Shown here piece by piece: positions 25,779 through 36,759 of a DNA stretch of 64,000 nucleotides (its first letter is position 1; the number at the start of each line of letters is the position of its first letter). Source of the stretch: an uncultured Lentibacter sp. Lineage in GTDB: Bacteria > Pseudomonadota > Alphaproteobacteria > Rhodobacterales > Rhodobacteraceae. Position numbers and translations under genes: made by a program. The stretch covers positions 62,001 through 126,000 of the forward strand of contig NZ_CAKZKL010000024.1 in NCBI RefSeq assembly GCF_937123735.1. The letters run 5' to 3'. The notes under the pieces were generated by a model. That model did no database searches. It had not been told where the DNA came from and saw only the letters and a list, made by a program, of their open reading frames with translations.

Positions 25779-26414
25779 TCAACGCCAGCGGTCAATCCAC
25801 TTCTGGATCCTGCTCTTGCGGCGGTCATAGCCGTCTTCCAGACTCTCCATCGCCGGATCAACCATCCGCTCCAGAAACTGGCGCCACATGGCCCGCAAAG
25901 TGACACCCGCCACAAGCAGAAACCCGAAGAAAAACAAGTTGAACCAGGGGAAAACCCGGTGCTCCGGCCCGCTCACAGGCGTGATCGAAACCGCATTGGG
26001 ATAGATCGACAAAAACCGCAGGCGCCAACCATAGTGGGTGATGGAAACCCATTGCTCCTTGCCGGCCAGGGCCGTGGCCTCGGCCTCCAGATCAGAACTG
26101 TCAAACTTGAAATAAGGCGGATACACCCCCGTATCCTCATTGCGGTAAACCATCACCTGCTCACCGCCCCGCCAAAGACCGAAGAACCAGCTGTTCACCC
26201 GCACTGAGTTGATCAAACGCAAATCGCGCATCTCGCCCTCTGCCGCGCCCAGATCGCCCTGGTTGAAAAACGGCTTTTGCACCCAAGACAGCCGCTCAAG
26301 ACGGTCCGAAACCCCCGTCACCTTGGCAATGTCGTGCTGCGGCAGGGTGTAATGCAGATAGAGCCCCGCAAGCAAAAGCACACAGCCCCGCAAGACCCGT
26401 TTCAAATTGCGCAT
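25779..26414 (-). CDS. DUF1523-family membrane protein
   Basis: A 211-residue protein with an N-terminal membrane segment (about 5-22, VLRGCVLLLAGLYLHYTLP) and a second near residues 155-178 (PWFNLFFFGFLLVAGVTLRAM), with a polar domain between them that should lie outside the cytoplasm. It fits the DUF1523 family of alphaproteobacteria, of unknown function. The C-terminus is charged. The start at 26414 omits a five-residue extension. It is the last gene of a three-gene membrane cluster on the minus strand. Confidence 0.75.
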   Translation of the reverse strand: MRNLKRVLRGCVLLLAGLYLHYTLPQHDIAKVTGVSDRLERLSWVQKPFFNQGDLGAAEGEMRDLRLINSVRVNSWFFGLWRGGEQVMVYRNEDTGVYPPYFKFDSSDLEAEATALAGKEQWVSITHYGWRLRFLSIYPNAVSITPVSGPEHRVFPWFNLFFFGFLLVAGVTLRAMWRQFLERMVDPAMESLEDGYDRRKSRIQKWIDRWR

Positions 26415-26425
26415 GACAGCTCCTC

Positions 26426-26695
26426 TCAATTGACCACATAAACCAGCCAGGCCAGCGCCAGGCCGGGCAACACATAAACCAGCAAGAGCAGCCAGCGCCA
26501 GAGCCCGCGCTCATAACGGCGCAGTCCCGCGGCCACATATGCGTCCCGCTCTGTTTGCGCCTGCGCAGCGGCGTCAAGCCCGGCCCAGTCGTTTTCAAGG
26601 CGCTCGCGCCGCAAAGACCGCAGGTAAAGCGACAAAAGCAGATAGACCAGACTGAGCAAAAGACCCGCAACAACCCCAAACCTGACAAACTGCAC
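26426..26695 (-). CDS. Small two-helix membrane protein
   Basis: An 89-residue protein, start GTG, with two membrane helices (about 5-25 and 68-87) joined by a charged loop rich in Arg and Glu. I do not recognise the family. It ends 11 bases before the DUF1523 start, so the two are probably co-translated or co-transcribed. Confidence 0.6.
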   Translation of the reverse strand: MQFVRFGVVAGLLLSLVYLLLSLYLRSLRRERLENDWAGLDAAAQAQTERDAYVAAGLRRYERGLWRWLLLLVYVLPGLALAWLVYVVN

Positions 26696-26739
26696 GTCGT
26701 TAAGCCCTCAGCCGCGCCAATGCGGTGTTTTCAAAGGTT

Positions 26740-26946
26740 TCAGTCATCCTTGCGCCTGTCCAAAAGATAGGCAAGCCCCCCCACAGCCGAAAACAGCAAG
26801 AGCCCAATGCCCACCGGCAAAGCCGACAGGCCCAACGCATCAAACCGCGCCCAGGCGTCAAAGCCGAACAGATCCCCAAGGCTCAAAACCGTTGCGAAGG
26901 CGACACAAAGCGCGACCGTGAACACAACCAGTTGTCTCAGCGTCAT
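26740..26946 (-). CDS. Small two-helix membrane protein
   Basis: A 67-residue protein beginning MTLRQLVVFTVALCVAFATV, with helices at about 4-22 and 42-62 and ending in a basic/acidic tail. The start at 26946 has GGAGGGGCAGCT directly upstream. It is the first gene of the three-gene membrane cluster, 44 bases from the next. Family unknown. Confidence 0.6.
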   Translation of the reverse strand: MTLRQLVVFTVALCVAFATVLSLGDLFGFDAWARFDALGLSALPVGIGLLLFSAVGGLAYLLDRRKDD

Positions 26947-27143
26947 AGCTGCCCCTCCGCGCACTCCCATGGATCAGGCCACCGCCTGCCCCCGCAAGAG
27001 TGTTGCAAAAACCCCCGCAAAAGAAAAGCAAAACCGCAACGGGCCTTGCCCGGTTTCGCCTGTCCCGGTTGCAAATGGCCCTGCGGGCTCTCCGCCGCCC
27101 CCATGCCCGTCAAACATCAGGGCAAGGCGCGGGCCAACCCGGG

Positions 27144-28277
27144 CTAGTAGACCACAACGCTGCGGATACTCTCTCCGGAATGCATGAGATCAAAGGCTTT
27201 GTTGATGTCGTCCAGCCCCATCTTATGGGTGATCATGCTGTCAATCTCGACCTTCCCATCCATATACCAATCCACGATCTTGGGCACATCCGTGCGCCCT
27301 TTCGCGCCGCCAAAGGCGGTGCCTTTCCAGACGCGGCCGGTGACAAGCTGGAAGGGGCGCGTGCTGATCTCCGCCCCCGCAGGGGCCACACCGATGATCA
27401 CCGAAACACCCCAGCCACGGTGGCTGCATTCCAGCGCATCGCGCATCACCTGCACATTGCCCGTGGCATCAAAGCTGTAATCCACCCCGCCGAAAGCGTC
27501 CTGCTCGGTCTTGGTCAGCTCGATGATCTTCTCAGTCACAGACTGGCCCGAAAGCTTGCCTGGGTTCACAAAATCGGTCATGCCGAATTTGCGCGCCATC
27601 TCCGCCTTGTCGTCATTGAGGTCCACACCGATGATCTTGTCGGCCCCCGCCATGCGCAGGCCCTGAATGACATTGAGACCAATACCCCCAAGGCCGAAAA
27701 CAGCCGCCGTGGAGCCGATCTCAACCCCCGCCGTGTTGATCACCGCGCCAATGCCCGTGGTCACACCGCAGCCGATATAGCAAATGCTCTCAAACGGCGC
27801 ATCCTTGCGCACCTTGGCGAGGGCAATCTCGGGCATGACCGTGTGGTTGGCAAAGGTCGAACAGCCCATGTAGTGATAAATCGGCGTGCCATCGAGCATC
27901 TTGAAACGGGTGGTCCCATCCGGCATCAGGCCCTGCCCCTGCGTGCCGCGAATGGCGGTGCACAGGTTCGTCTTGCCGCTCAGGCAGGCGTGGCATTCGC
28001 GACATTCAGGCGTGTAAAGCGGGATCACATGATCCCCCGGCGCGAGCGTGGTCACTCCCTCGCCCACTTCCAGAACAACCCCAGCGCCTTCATGGCCCAG
28101 AATACTGGGGAACAGCCCCTCAGGGTCGTCGCCCGAGCGGGTAAACTCATCGGTGTGGCACACGCCTGTGGCCTTGATCTCAATCAGAACCTCGCCCGCC
28201 TTGGGGCCCTCCAGTTCGACGTCCATGATCTCCAGAGGCTGGCCCGCTGCCAGCGCCACTGCTGCCCGTGTTCGCAT
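27144..28277 (-). CDS. frmA: S-(hydroxymethyl)glutathione dehydrogenase (class III ADH)
   Basis: A 377-residue zinc alcohol dehydrogenase of class III. Catalytic zinc ligands are in [13 protein letters not shown] and LGHEGAGVV; the structural zinc site is [15 protein letters not shown]. The NAD fold is [18 protein letters not shown]. The sequence [20 protein letters not shown] is characteristic of the glutathione-dependent formaldehyde dehydrogenase. It oxidises the formaldehyde-glutathione adduct. The start at 28277 follows GGGAGAGAAAGC. The partner formylglutathione hydrolase gene is not in the window. Confidence 0.94.
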   Translation of the reverse strand: MRTRAAVALAAGQPLEIMDVELEGPKAGEVLIEIKATGVCHTDEFTRSGDDPEGLFPSILGHEGAGVVLEVGEGVTTLAPGDHVIPLYTPECRECHACLSGKTNLCTAIRGTQGQGLMPDGTTRFKMLDGTPIYHYMGCSTFANHTVMPEIALAKVRKDAPFESICYIGCGVTTGIGAVINTAGVEIGSTAAVFGLGGIGLNVIQGLRMAGADKIIGVDLNDDKAEMARKFGMTDFVNPGKLSGQSVTEKIIELTKTEQDAFGGVDYSFDATGNVQVMRDALECSHRGWGVSVIIGVAPAGAEISTRPFQLVTGRVWKGTAFGGAKGRTDVPKIVDWYMDGKVEIDSMITHKMGLDDINKAFDLMHSGESIRSVVVY

Positions 28278-28495
28278 TGCTTTCTCTCCCGTTTTTCCCG
28301 GTGGAGCCTGCGGCAAACGGCCCGCTTATGCAAGCCAAAGACAGCTCCGCCCGGCTGCAAAGCGCAGCACAGGCCGCCCAGCGCCTTGGGGGAAGAGAGC
28401 CGCCGCATTCCCCTGCACCGGGGCGCAAAATCCTGTCACCCTGCGCAGAGTTGCCCCGGCCGCCGCGCGGTCAGAACCCGTTAAAGGAGTCTTCG

Positions 28496-28801
28496 ATGTA
28501 TCCGGTCCGTTTTTCAGCCAGCATTGCCGTCATAGCGCTCATCTCCGCTTGCCAGATGGCCCCGACAAACGCGCCCGCACCGGCATACCCACCGGCCACA
28601 CACCCCACAAAGGCGGGCTGCGGCGCAGAAGATGTCACCTTCATGACAGGGATGCGCATCGGGGACGTCAAGTTTGATACAAGCGCCGGCCCTGTGCGCA
28701 TTGTCGGCCCCAACAGCGCCATCACAAAAGATCACCGCCCCGCGCGCCTCAACGTGCTGATTGACGCCTCAGAGCGGATCACGGGGTTCCGCTGCGGCTG
28801 A
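28496..28801 (+). CDS. I78-family peptidase inhibitor lipoprotein
   Basis: A 101-residue lipoprotein. The signal peptide ends in a lipobox ISAC at Cys19. The mature part is short, with AGCGAEDV and the C-terminal RLNVLIDASERITGFRCG typical of the I78 (Aspergillus elastase inhibitor) family. The two cysteines probably form a disulfide in the periplasm. The start at 28496 follows AAAGGAG. It is divergent from frmA and convergent with the cytochrome gene. Confidence 0.8.
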   Translation: MYPVRFSASIAVIALISACQMAPTNAPAPAYPPATHPTKAGCGAEDVTFMTGMRIGDVKFDTSAGPVRIVGPNSAITKDHRPARLNVLIDASERITGFRCG

Positions 28802-29239
28802 TCACTTCTTGACGCGATAAGCCTTGTGGCAGGCGGCACAACTGCCCCCCAAAGCGCCCATGCCCGCTTGCAGCCACTCAAGCTCGCTTGTGTCGAGCTC
28901 TTCAGCCGCCGCGCCCATCGACCGGGCCTTGGCTTCAAAATCGGCCCAGTTTTCCCAGATCGCGGGCAGCGCGGTTGACTTCGGGTCCATCTCGGGGGCC
29001 TTAAAGGCCGCCGGAATGGCTGCCGCATGATCTATCAAGGCCTGCCGCGCCGCGCCGGCTTTGGCCGCGTCAAAGGCCACATCGCCCTTGGCCATGCCGC
29101 CCAGCGCGCCTGTCGCGGTCTTCACACCGTCCATCAGCATCATCCGCGCTTTCACGGCCTCGTTTTTCACGCCTTCATGGGCCAAACCCGCGCCGGCTAG
29201 CGCCGTGGCCAAGGCAAATGTTCCCAGAAACTTCATCAT
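28802..29239 (-). CDS. Class II cytochrome c (c'/c556 type)
   Basis: A 145-residue periplasmic cytochrome. The signal peptide is about residues 1-21 (ending GLAH). A four-helix bundle follows, and the heme site CAACH sits near the C-terminus (GGSCAACHKAYRVKK), as in cytochrome c' and c556. The start at 29239 (Met-Met) follows GGGAGAG. The stop codon touches the stop of the I78 gene on the other strand. The electron partner is not evident. Confidence 0.9.
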   Translation of the reverse strand: MMKFLGTFALATALAGAGLAHEGVKNEAVKARMMLMDGVKTATGALGGMAKGDVAFDAAKAGAARQALIDHAAAIPAAFKAPEMDPKSTALPAIWENWADFEAKARSMGAAAEELDTSELEWLQAGMGALGGSCAACHKAYRVKK

Positions 29240-29311
29240 AGCTACTCTCCCTTTCACGCCGAATTACCGCATGAAATCCCCGACCAATCAAGACAAGCTC
29301 TCGTGATGGCC

Positions 29312-30718
29312 TTAGCCAGACGCCTTCATGCGCTTGCGCACGGGCGCCGGGCGCACCCGCGCCTCGATCATCTCATAAAGCGTGCTGGCAATGTTTTTGC
29401 CGCTCGCCGCCTCGATGCCCTCAAGCCCCGGCGAGGAGTTCACCTCCAAAACCTTCGGCCCGTCGCTGGCGCGCAGCAAATCCACGCCCGCCATATGCAG
29501 CCCGAAAGCCTTGGTCGCTTTCAACGCCGCTTCGCGCTCGGGTTTGCTGATCCTGACCGCCACAGCCGAGCCCCCCCTGTGCAGGTTGGAGCGGAAATCT
29601 CCTTCCGCTCCCGTGCGGCGCATGGCGGCCACAACCTTGCCACCAATCACCAGACAGCGGATATCCTCGCCCGCCGCTTCCTTGACAAAATTCTGCACCA
29701 GAAAATTGGCCTTCAGCCCGCGAAACGCATCAATCACCGATTCGGCCGCCTTCTTGGTTTCCGCCAGGACAACGCCCTTGCCCTGCGTGCTCTCCAGAAG
29801 CTTCACAATCAAAGGCGCCGTGCCAACCAGGCTAACAATCGAGTTGGTGTCTTTGGGGCTGGCCGCAAAAGCCGTGTTGGGCATACCGATCTTGTGACGC
29901 GCCATCAGCTGATGCGCATGAAGCTTGTCGCGGCTCGCGGTAATGCCCTGCGAGGAGTTCACACAAAACGTCCCGATGGTCTCGAACTGGCGCACCACGG
30001 CGGTGCCATAAGAGGTGATAGACGCGCCGATCCGCGGGATCACCGCATCATAGCGCGCCAGCCGCTTGCCATCATAATGCACCTCCGGCGCCAGCGCATT
30101 GAGCGCCATGTAACAGCGCGTGGTGTCAATCACCTCGACAACATGGCCCCGCTTCTCGCCCTCTTCAACAAGCCGGCGGGTGGAGTAATTGTCCTCCCGG
30201 CTCAACACCGCAATTCGCAGCGCCCGCTCCGGCGCCACCTCCCGCAACCGCTTGGAATGATAGACATCATAACTCAACTCCGGCTGCAAAAACCGGCCCG
30301 TGGCAACAATGGTGATATGATCCTTGAGCGCCTGCCGCCCCAGCAGCATCCGGCTGTTCATGGTCGCCCGGTTGCTGAGCGTGATCTCGATCGGCCAGCT
30401 CTGCCCGGCCACATCCAGATGACTCTCGATCACATAACGGTTCTCGCTCTCGCCATTGGAAGACGTCACCTCGCGCCGGTCCCTGATCTCTGCCGAACAG
30501 GCAAAAACAATATCCTCCCGCCCCGGCACAGGGTGCACCATGAACCGCACCTTGGGCTTACTCGCCGGGCCAAAAACCTCGATGTCATAGGCGTGCAAAG
30601 CCGATGTCTTCGCCCCTGTATCAACCTTGGCCTGAATCGCCGGCAAGCCCAGCTGCGGCAAAGCCACCCACTCCTCCCAGCCAAACGACAAAACAGAACT
30701 GCTGTTCTCAATACTCAT
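29312..30718 (-). CDS. Aspartyl-protease-like / RimK ATP-grasp fusion
   Basis: A 468-residue two-domain protein. Residues about 1-150 match the small retropepsin-like family often annotated as ATP-dependent zinc protease, with [16 protein letters not shown] and LLGRQALKD. Residues about 165-455 are a RimK-type ATP-grasp ligase ([67 protein letters not shown]). RimK adds glutamates to ribosomal protein S6 in enterobacteria. In many genomes the two domains are separate neighbouring genes. Substrate here unknown. Confidence 0.87.
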   Translation of the reverse strand: MSIENSSSVLSFGWEEWVALPQLGLPAIQAKVDTGAKTSALHAYDIEVFGPASKPKVRFMVHPVPGREDIVFACSAEIRDRREVTSSNGESENRYVIESHLDVAGQSWPIEITLSNRATMNSRMLLGRQALKDHITIVATGRFLQPELSYDVYHSKRLREVAPERALRIAVLSREDNYSTRRLVEEGEKRGHVVEVIDTTRCYMALNALAPEVHYDGKRLARYDAVIPRIGASITSYGTAVVRQFETIGTFCVNSSQGITASRDKLHAHQLMARHKIGMPNTAFAASPKDTNSIVSLVGTAPLIVKLLESTQGKGVVLAETKKAAESVIDAFRGLKANFLVQNFVKEAAGEDIRCLVIGGKVVAAMRRTGAEGDFRSNLHRGGSAVAVRISKPEREAALKATKAFGLHMAGVDLLRASDGPKVLEVNSSPGLEGIEAASGKNIASTLYEMIEARVRPAPVRKRMKASG

Positions 30719-30881
30719 GCGCTACGGTCCAATGTATGAAAAATCGCTCAAGACAAGCCTACAGGAAGATGCTGCAAAGCCCAATGCGCGCCCATTCGCA
30801 CAGTTTTTCGCCCACGGCCAGCCCTGATCACAGGCCGCTTGGCTCTTGGCAAATCCGCCACAATAGGCCAAGAGGCAAAGG

Positions 30882-32012
30882 ATGACACAAAGCTTCTCCT
30901 TCTCCCTCGCTGCCACATCAGGCAAGGCCCGCACCGGCACAATCTCCACCCCCCGTGGCGAGATCCGCACACCCGCCTTCATGCCCGTGGGCACAGCGGC
31001 AACGGTGAAAGCGATGATGCCCGAAAGCGTGCGCGCCACAGGGGCCGATATCCTGCTCGGCAACACCTACCACCTCATGCTGCGCCCCACGGCCGAGCGC
31101 ATCGCAGCGCTCGGGGGCTTGCACACATTCATGAACTGGGAGCGCCCCATCCTCACAGATTCAGGCGGCTTTCAGGTCATGTCGCTGGCCGGCCTGCGCA
31201 AACTCACCGAAGAAGGCGTGACCTTCAAATCCCATATTGACGGCTCCAAACACATGCTCTCGCCAGAGCGCAGCATGGAGATCCAGCGCCTGCTTGGCTC
31301 TGACATTGTCATGTGCTTTGATGAATGCCCCGCCCTGCCCGCCTCCCGCGCCGATATCGCCAAGTCGATGGAGCTCTCCATGCGCTGGGCGCGCCGCTCC
31401 CGCGACGCCTTTGGCGCGCGCCCGGGATACGCGCTCTTCGGCATCCAGCAAGGCGGGCTGGAAGAAGACCTGCGCCAAGCCTCCGCCGAGGCCCTGCAAG
31501 ACATCGGCTTTGAAGGCTACGCCGTCGGCGGCCTTGCCGTGGGCGAAGGGCAGGAGGCGATGTTCGGCTGCCTTGAGTATGCCCCCGACCAGCTCCCGCA
31601 GAACAAACCGCGCTACCTCATGGGCGTGGGCAAACCCGATGACATCGTCGGCGCCGTCGCCCGCGGCATTGACATGATGGACTGCGTGCTGCCCTCCCGC
31701 TCCGGGCGCACAGGGCAGATATTCACCCGCCTCGGCGTGCTCAACATCAAAAACGCCCGCCATCAAAACGATCCGCGCCCGCTCGATGAAAGCTGCACCT
31801 GCCCCGCGTGCAAAAACTACAGCCGCGCCTACCTGCACCACGTCTTCCGCAGCCAGGAGATCATCTCCTCCATGCTGCTCACATGGCACAACCTGCACTA
31901 CTACCAAACCCTCATGGCCGAAATGCGCGCAGCCATCGCCGAAGATACCTTCGCCAGCTTCGAGCGCAACTTCCACGCCACCCGCGCCCAGGGCGATATC
32001 GACCCGCTCTAA
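30882..32012 (+). CDS. tgt: Queuine tRNA-ribosyltransferase Tgt
   Basis: A 376-residue tRNA-guanine transglycosylase that exchanges guanine-34 for preQ1 in tRNAs with GUN anticodons. It shows [37 protein letters not shown] with the catalytic Asp, [42 protein letters not shown], and the zinc site [16 protein letters not shown]. Full length. The start is preceded by GGCAAAGG. It is followed by a hairpin element and stands as a single gene divergent from the RimK fusion. Confidence 0.97.
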   Translation: MTQSFSFSLAATSGKARTGTISTPRGEIRTPAFMPVGTAATVKAMMPESVRATGADILLGNTYHLMLRPTAERIAALGGLHTFMNWERPILTDSGGFQVMSLAGLRKLTEEGVTFKSHIDGSKHMLSPERSMEIQRLLGSDIVMCFDECPALPASRADIAKSMELSMRWARRSRDAFGARPGYALFGIQQGGLEEDLRQASAEALQDIGFEGYAVGGLAVGEGQEAMFGCLEYAPDQLPQNKPRYLMGVGKPDDIVGAVARGIDMMDCVLPSRSGRTGQIFTRLGVLNIKNARHQNDPRPLDESCTCPACKNYSRAYLHHVFRSQEIISSMLLTWHNLHYYQTLMAEMRAAIAEDTFASFERNFHATRAQGDIDPL

Positions 32013-32047
32013 AGCCACGCGCCAACCCGGCCCCTTTTTCTTTCCTC

Positions 32048-32119
32048 AAATATCCCGGGGAGAGCGCGAGAGGGGCTGGCCCCTCTCGCATGGGTCGGAT
32101 TGCGCAAAGCGCAATCCGA
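32048..32119. repeat. Intergenic double-hairpin element after tgt
   Basis: AAATATCCC (32048-32056) is followed by GCGAGAGGGG / CCCCTCTCGC (32066-32089, loop CTGG) and a perfect 11-bp hairpin TCGGATTGCGC / GCGCAATCCGA with an AAA loop (32095-32119). It shares order and the last hairpin's core with the element at 6048-6142. It probably ends tgt transcription. Confidence 0.7.
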
Positions 32120-32137
32120 AAACCCACCGCGCGCAGC

Positions 32138-32299
32138 GTTAACGGGTCGCGTTAACCTTTCTGCAAGGGCCTTAACCTCTCGTTCACACACCCCGCGCAC
32201 CGTGCGCTGTGTTAACCCGCCAAAATCGTGTTTGGGCGGTGCACGCTTTGTGCACGCCCGGTGCACGCATATCACCCCCCCCTTTTTGGCCCCGTTAAC
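32138..32299. promoter_or_regulatory. GTTAAC cluster and 11-bp-period GTGCACG array
   Basis: GTTAAC occurs at 32138, 32151, 32211 and 32294, with CTTAACC at 32171. Within it, GTGCACG occurs three times at exactly 11-bp period (starts 32239, 32250, 32261). The cluster fills the 338-base gap between tgt and the DUF2794 gene, where I find no coding sequence. A multi-site operator is the simplest reading. Confidence 0.45.
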
Positions 32300-32350
32300 C
32301 CTTTCACAGCAGGGCTTGATTCGCGGCGCAAAGAGGGCCACGCTGGGGCC

Positions 32351-32689
32351 ATGAATATGGCTTCCCCAACGCCCTTTCCTGTCAGCGGGCAGGTCGCGTT
32401 TCACCGCAGCGAGCTGGCGCTCATCCTCGGCCTCTACGGCCGCATGGTCGCCGCTGGCGAATGGCGCGATTACGGCATTTCCTGCCTCAAGGATTGCGCC
32501 GTGTTCTCCGTCTTCCGCCGCACCGCCGAGCACCCGCTCTACCGCATCGAAAAGCAGCCCAAACTGCGCCTGAAACAGGGGCAATATTCGGTCATCGGCA
32601 TGGACGGGCAGATCCTCAAACGCGGCCATGATCTCAAGACAGTTCTGCGCGTGCTCGAGCGCAAACTGATCCGCGCTGTGGACGATTGA
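32351..32689 (+). CDS. DUF2794-family protein
   Basis: A 112-residue cytoplasmic protein fitting the DUF2794 family of alphaproteobacteria. It has FHRSELALILGLYGRMVAAG, EWRDYGISCLKDCAVFSVFR, RIEKQPKLRLKQGQYSVIGM and DLKTVLRVLERKLIRAV. Function unknown. The start at 32351 is taken as first ATG after the operator-like array; a second ATG at 32357 is possible, and no strong ribosome site separates them. Confidence 0.75.
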   Translation: MNMASPTPFPVSGQVAFHRSELALILGLYGRMVAAGEWRDYGISCLKDCAVFSVFRRTAEHPLYRIEKQPKLRLKQGQYSVIGMDGQILKRGHDLKTVLRVLERKLIRAVDD

Positions 32690-32700
32690 GCGCCGCAAAA

Positions 32701-32729
32701 AGGCCCGCCTGCGCGTTGCAAACGGGCCT
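32701..32729. terminator. Bidirectional terminator, DUF2794 / gyrB
   Basis: Stem AGGCCCG (32701-32707) with CGGGCCT (32723-32729). AAAA precedes it on the plus strand (U-tract for gyrB) and CTTT follows it for the plus-strand gene. Confidence 0.6.
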
Positions 32730-32750
32730 CTTTAAATCTGCGTAAACGCC

Positions 32751-35168
<2,418 letters not shown>

Positions 35169-35382
35169 TCACACGCTTCCTTTGCGATTTTGTCATTTTA
35201 TACAATTTATAGGGGGGATTGTCACGCCCAACCGCTAGATTTTGCTGTCTGACACGCGCACCGCCAAACCCACTGTCAAAGCCGCGAGGATCGTCTCAAT
35301 TCGCGCTTAATCTGCGCAAAGCGCCGTGATTTGGCCACGTTCCTTTCGGCTTTTGCGCATATTGCTCCAGCAGCATTTGAGC

Positions 35383-35655
35383 ATGATCAATCAAAACGCT
35401 GCAAAGCCCCGCAAACCCGTCGAAAGAGCCTTCACCCCCGCCAAACCAAAGGATGACAGGCTTTGGTCAGCCTTTGAGGTGGTGCTCTTCAGCCTGGCCA
35501 TTGTGGCCGTCTTCGCCTTCACCATGGGTCAGGGGAAATATCTCTATGTGGCCAGCCTGTTTGAGCCCGTGTTTGTCACAGGCGTGATCGGGCTCGCCCT
35601 CCAATGGCTCTACAGCTGGCTGTGGCCAACACCCTCAGAGCCGGACGATCTCTGA
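35383..35655 (+). CDS. Small two-helix membrane protein between gyrB and recF
   Basis: A 90-residue protein with a proline/lysine-rich N-terminus (MINQNAAKPRKPVERAFTP) and two membrane helices (about 30-47 and 57-80). Family not recognised. It lies opposite to the gyrB/recF direction, and its last 21 bases overlap the recF 3' end. The ribosome site is weak. The start at 35383 is preferred over the earlier in-frame ATG because the extension is not hydrophobic or signal-like. Confidence 0.5.
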   Translation: MINQNAAKPRKPVERAFTPAKPKDDRLWSAFEVVLFSLAIVAVFAFTMGQGKYLYVASLFEPVFVTGVIGLALQWLYSWLWPTPSEPDDL

Positions 35656-36738
35656 ACCCTGCCCCACCTCACGCACCTCAAGATGTTGCGCCCGCGACCC
35701 CAGTTCCGAAAAAAGCTCAGGCCCTGTGCCAGTCATCCATGCCTGTGCCCCGAGAGCGCAAATTTCGTCATAAAGCGCAGCACGGCGCGTCGCATCCAGA
35801 TGTGCAGCCACCTCGTCCAGTAGCACAATCGGTGGCACGCCCAAATCAGCCTTGAGCGCCCGCGCATTCGCCAGAATAAGCGAGATCAAAAGCGCCTTTT
35901 GCTCGCCAGTCGAGCAGTCTTTCGCAGGCACTGCCTTGGCCGCAAAAACTCCATATAAATCAGAGCGATGCGGCCCAACCAAAGCGCGTCCAGCGGCCAT
36001 ATCGCGAAACCGGCTTTCGGCCAGGGCCTCAGCCAGATCTGCCTCCGTTTCAGGCATCTCTCCTTCACTTTGGACAAGCTCAAGCTCCGCTACAGGAAAG
36101 GCTGTTTGCGCACCGTCCTGTGCAGCCTTCAGACGCTCCAACGCGGCCATCCGGTTGGCATGAATGGCGGCTCCGCTCCGGGCCATCTGTCCTTCAAGCG
36201 CGGCATACCAATGCGTGTCGCGCACCTCGGCTTTCAGCAGCCGGTTGCGCTCGCGCATGGCCTTCTCATACTCTAGTGACACGTCGGAATGGGCAGGAAA
36301 GAAGCTCATGCTCATACGGTCCAGAAAGCGCCTGCGCCCGTCCGCCCCTTCAATCCAGAGCCGGTCCATAGACGGCATCAGCCAAACCATGCGAACAATC
36401 CGCCCCAAAGCTGTTTGCGCGGCGGGCTTGCCATCAATTTTCACAGCGCGGGCGGCGCCGTCTGAGGAGCTGCTCTCGACTTCGTAACTGCGCCCGTCAC
36501 TCTCCACGAGCCCTGATAACTTCCAGCCAATGGCTTCGGGCCGTTTCGCCATTTCTTTGGCCGCAGCACGGCGCATTCCGCGCCCCGGAGAGAACAGCGA
36601 GACAGCCTCCAGAATATTGGTCTTGCCAGCACCATTGGCCCCAAACAGGGCCAGAGGCCGCTCATCAACCTCAAGGCGTGCCGATTTATGAGACCTAAAA
36701 TGGGAAAGCGAGAGCTTGGTTAGGGCAAGCGAAGCCAT
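35635..36738 (-). CDS. recF: DNA replication and repair protein RecF
   Basis: A 367-residue SMC-like ATPase that helps load RecA at gaps via RecOR. Walker A is FGANGAGKTNILEAVSLFSPG (about residues 32-52), the signature region is STGEQKALLISLILANA, and Walker B is PPIVLLDEVAAHLDA. The start at 36738 is 22 bases after the dnaN stop, giving the usual dnaA-dnaN-recF-gyrB order. The gene overlaps the small opposing membrane protein gene at its 3' end. Confidence 0.95.
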   Translation of the reverse strand: MASLALTKLSLSHFRSHKSARLEVDERPLALFGANGAGKTNILEAVSLFSPGRGMRRAAAKEMAKRPEAIGWKLSGLVESDGRSYEVESSSSDGAARAVKIDGKPAAQTALGRIVRMVWLMPSMDRLWIEGADGRRRFLDRMSMSFFPAHSDVSLEYEKAMRERNRLLKAEVRDTHWYAALEGQMARSGAAIHANRMAALERLKAAQDGAQTAFPVAELELVQSEGEMPETEADLAEALAESRFRDMAAGRALVGPHRSDLYGVFAAKAVPAKDCSTGEQKALLISLILANARALKADLGVPPIVLLDEVAAHLDATRRAALYDEICALGAQAWMTGTGPELFSELGSRAQHLEVREVGQGSEIVRL

Positions 36739-36759
36739 GCGTGCTTCCCCCGCCCAGCC

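Noticed and set aside
27000..28484. Open frame antisense to frmA
   Set aside because: frmA motifs are complete on the other strand; the antisense product is His/Arg-rich with no fold.
29303..30739. Open frame antisense to the RimK fusion
   Set aside because: Follows the fusion gene codon by codon and lacks a ribosome site.
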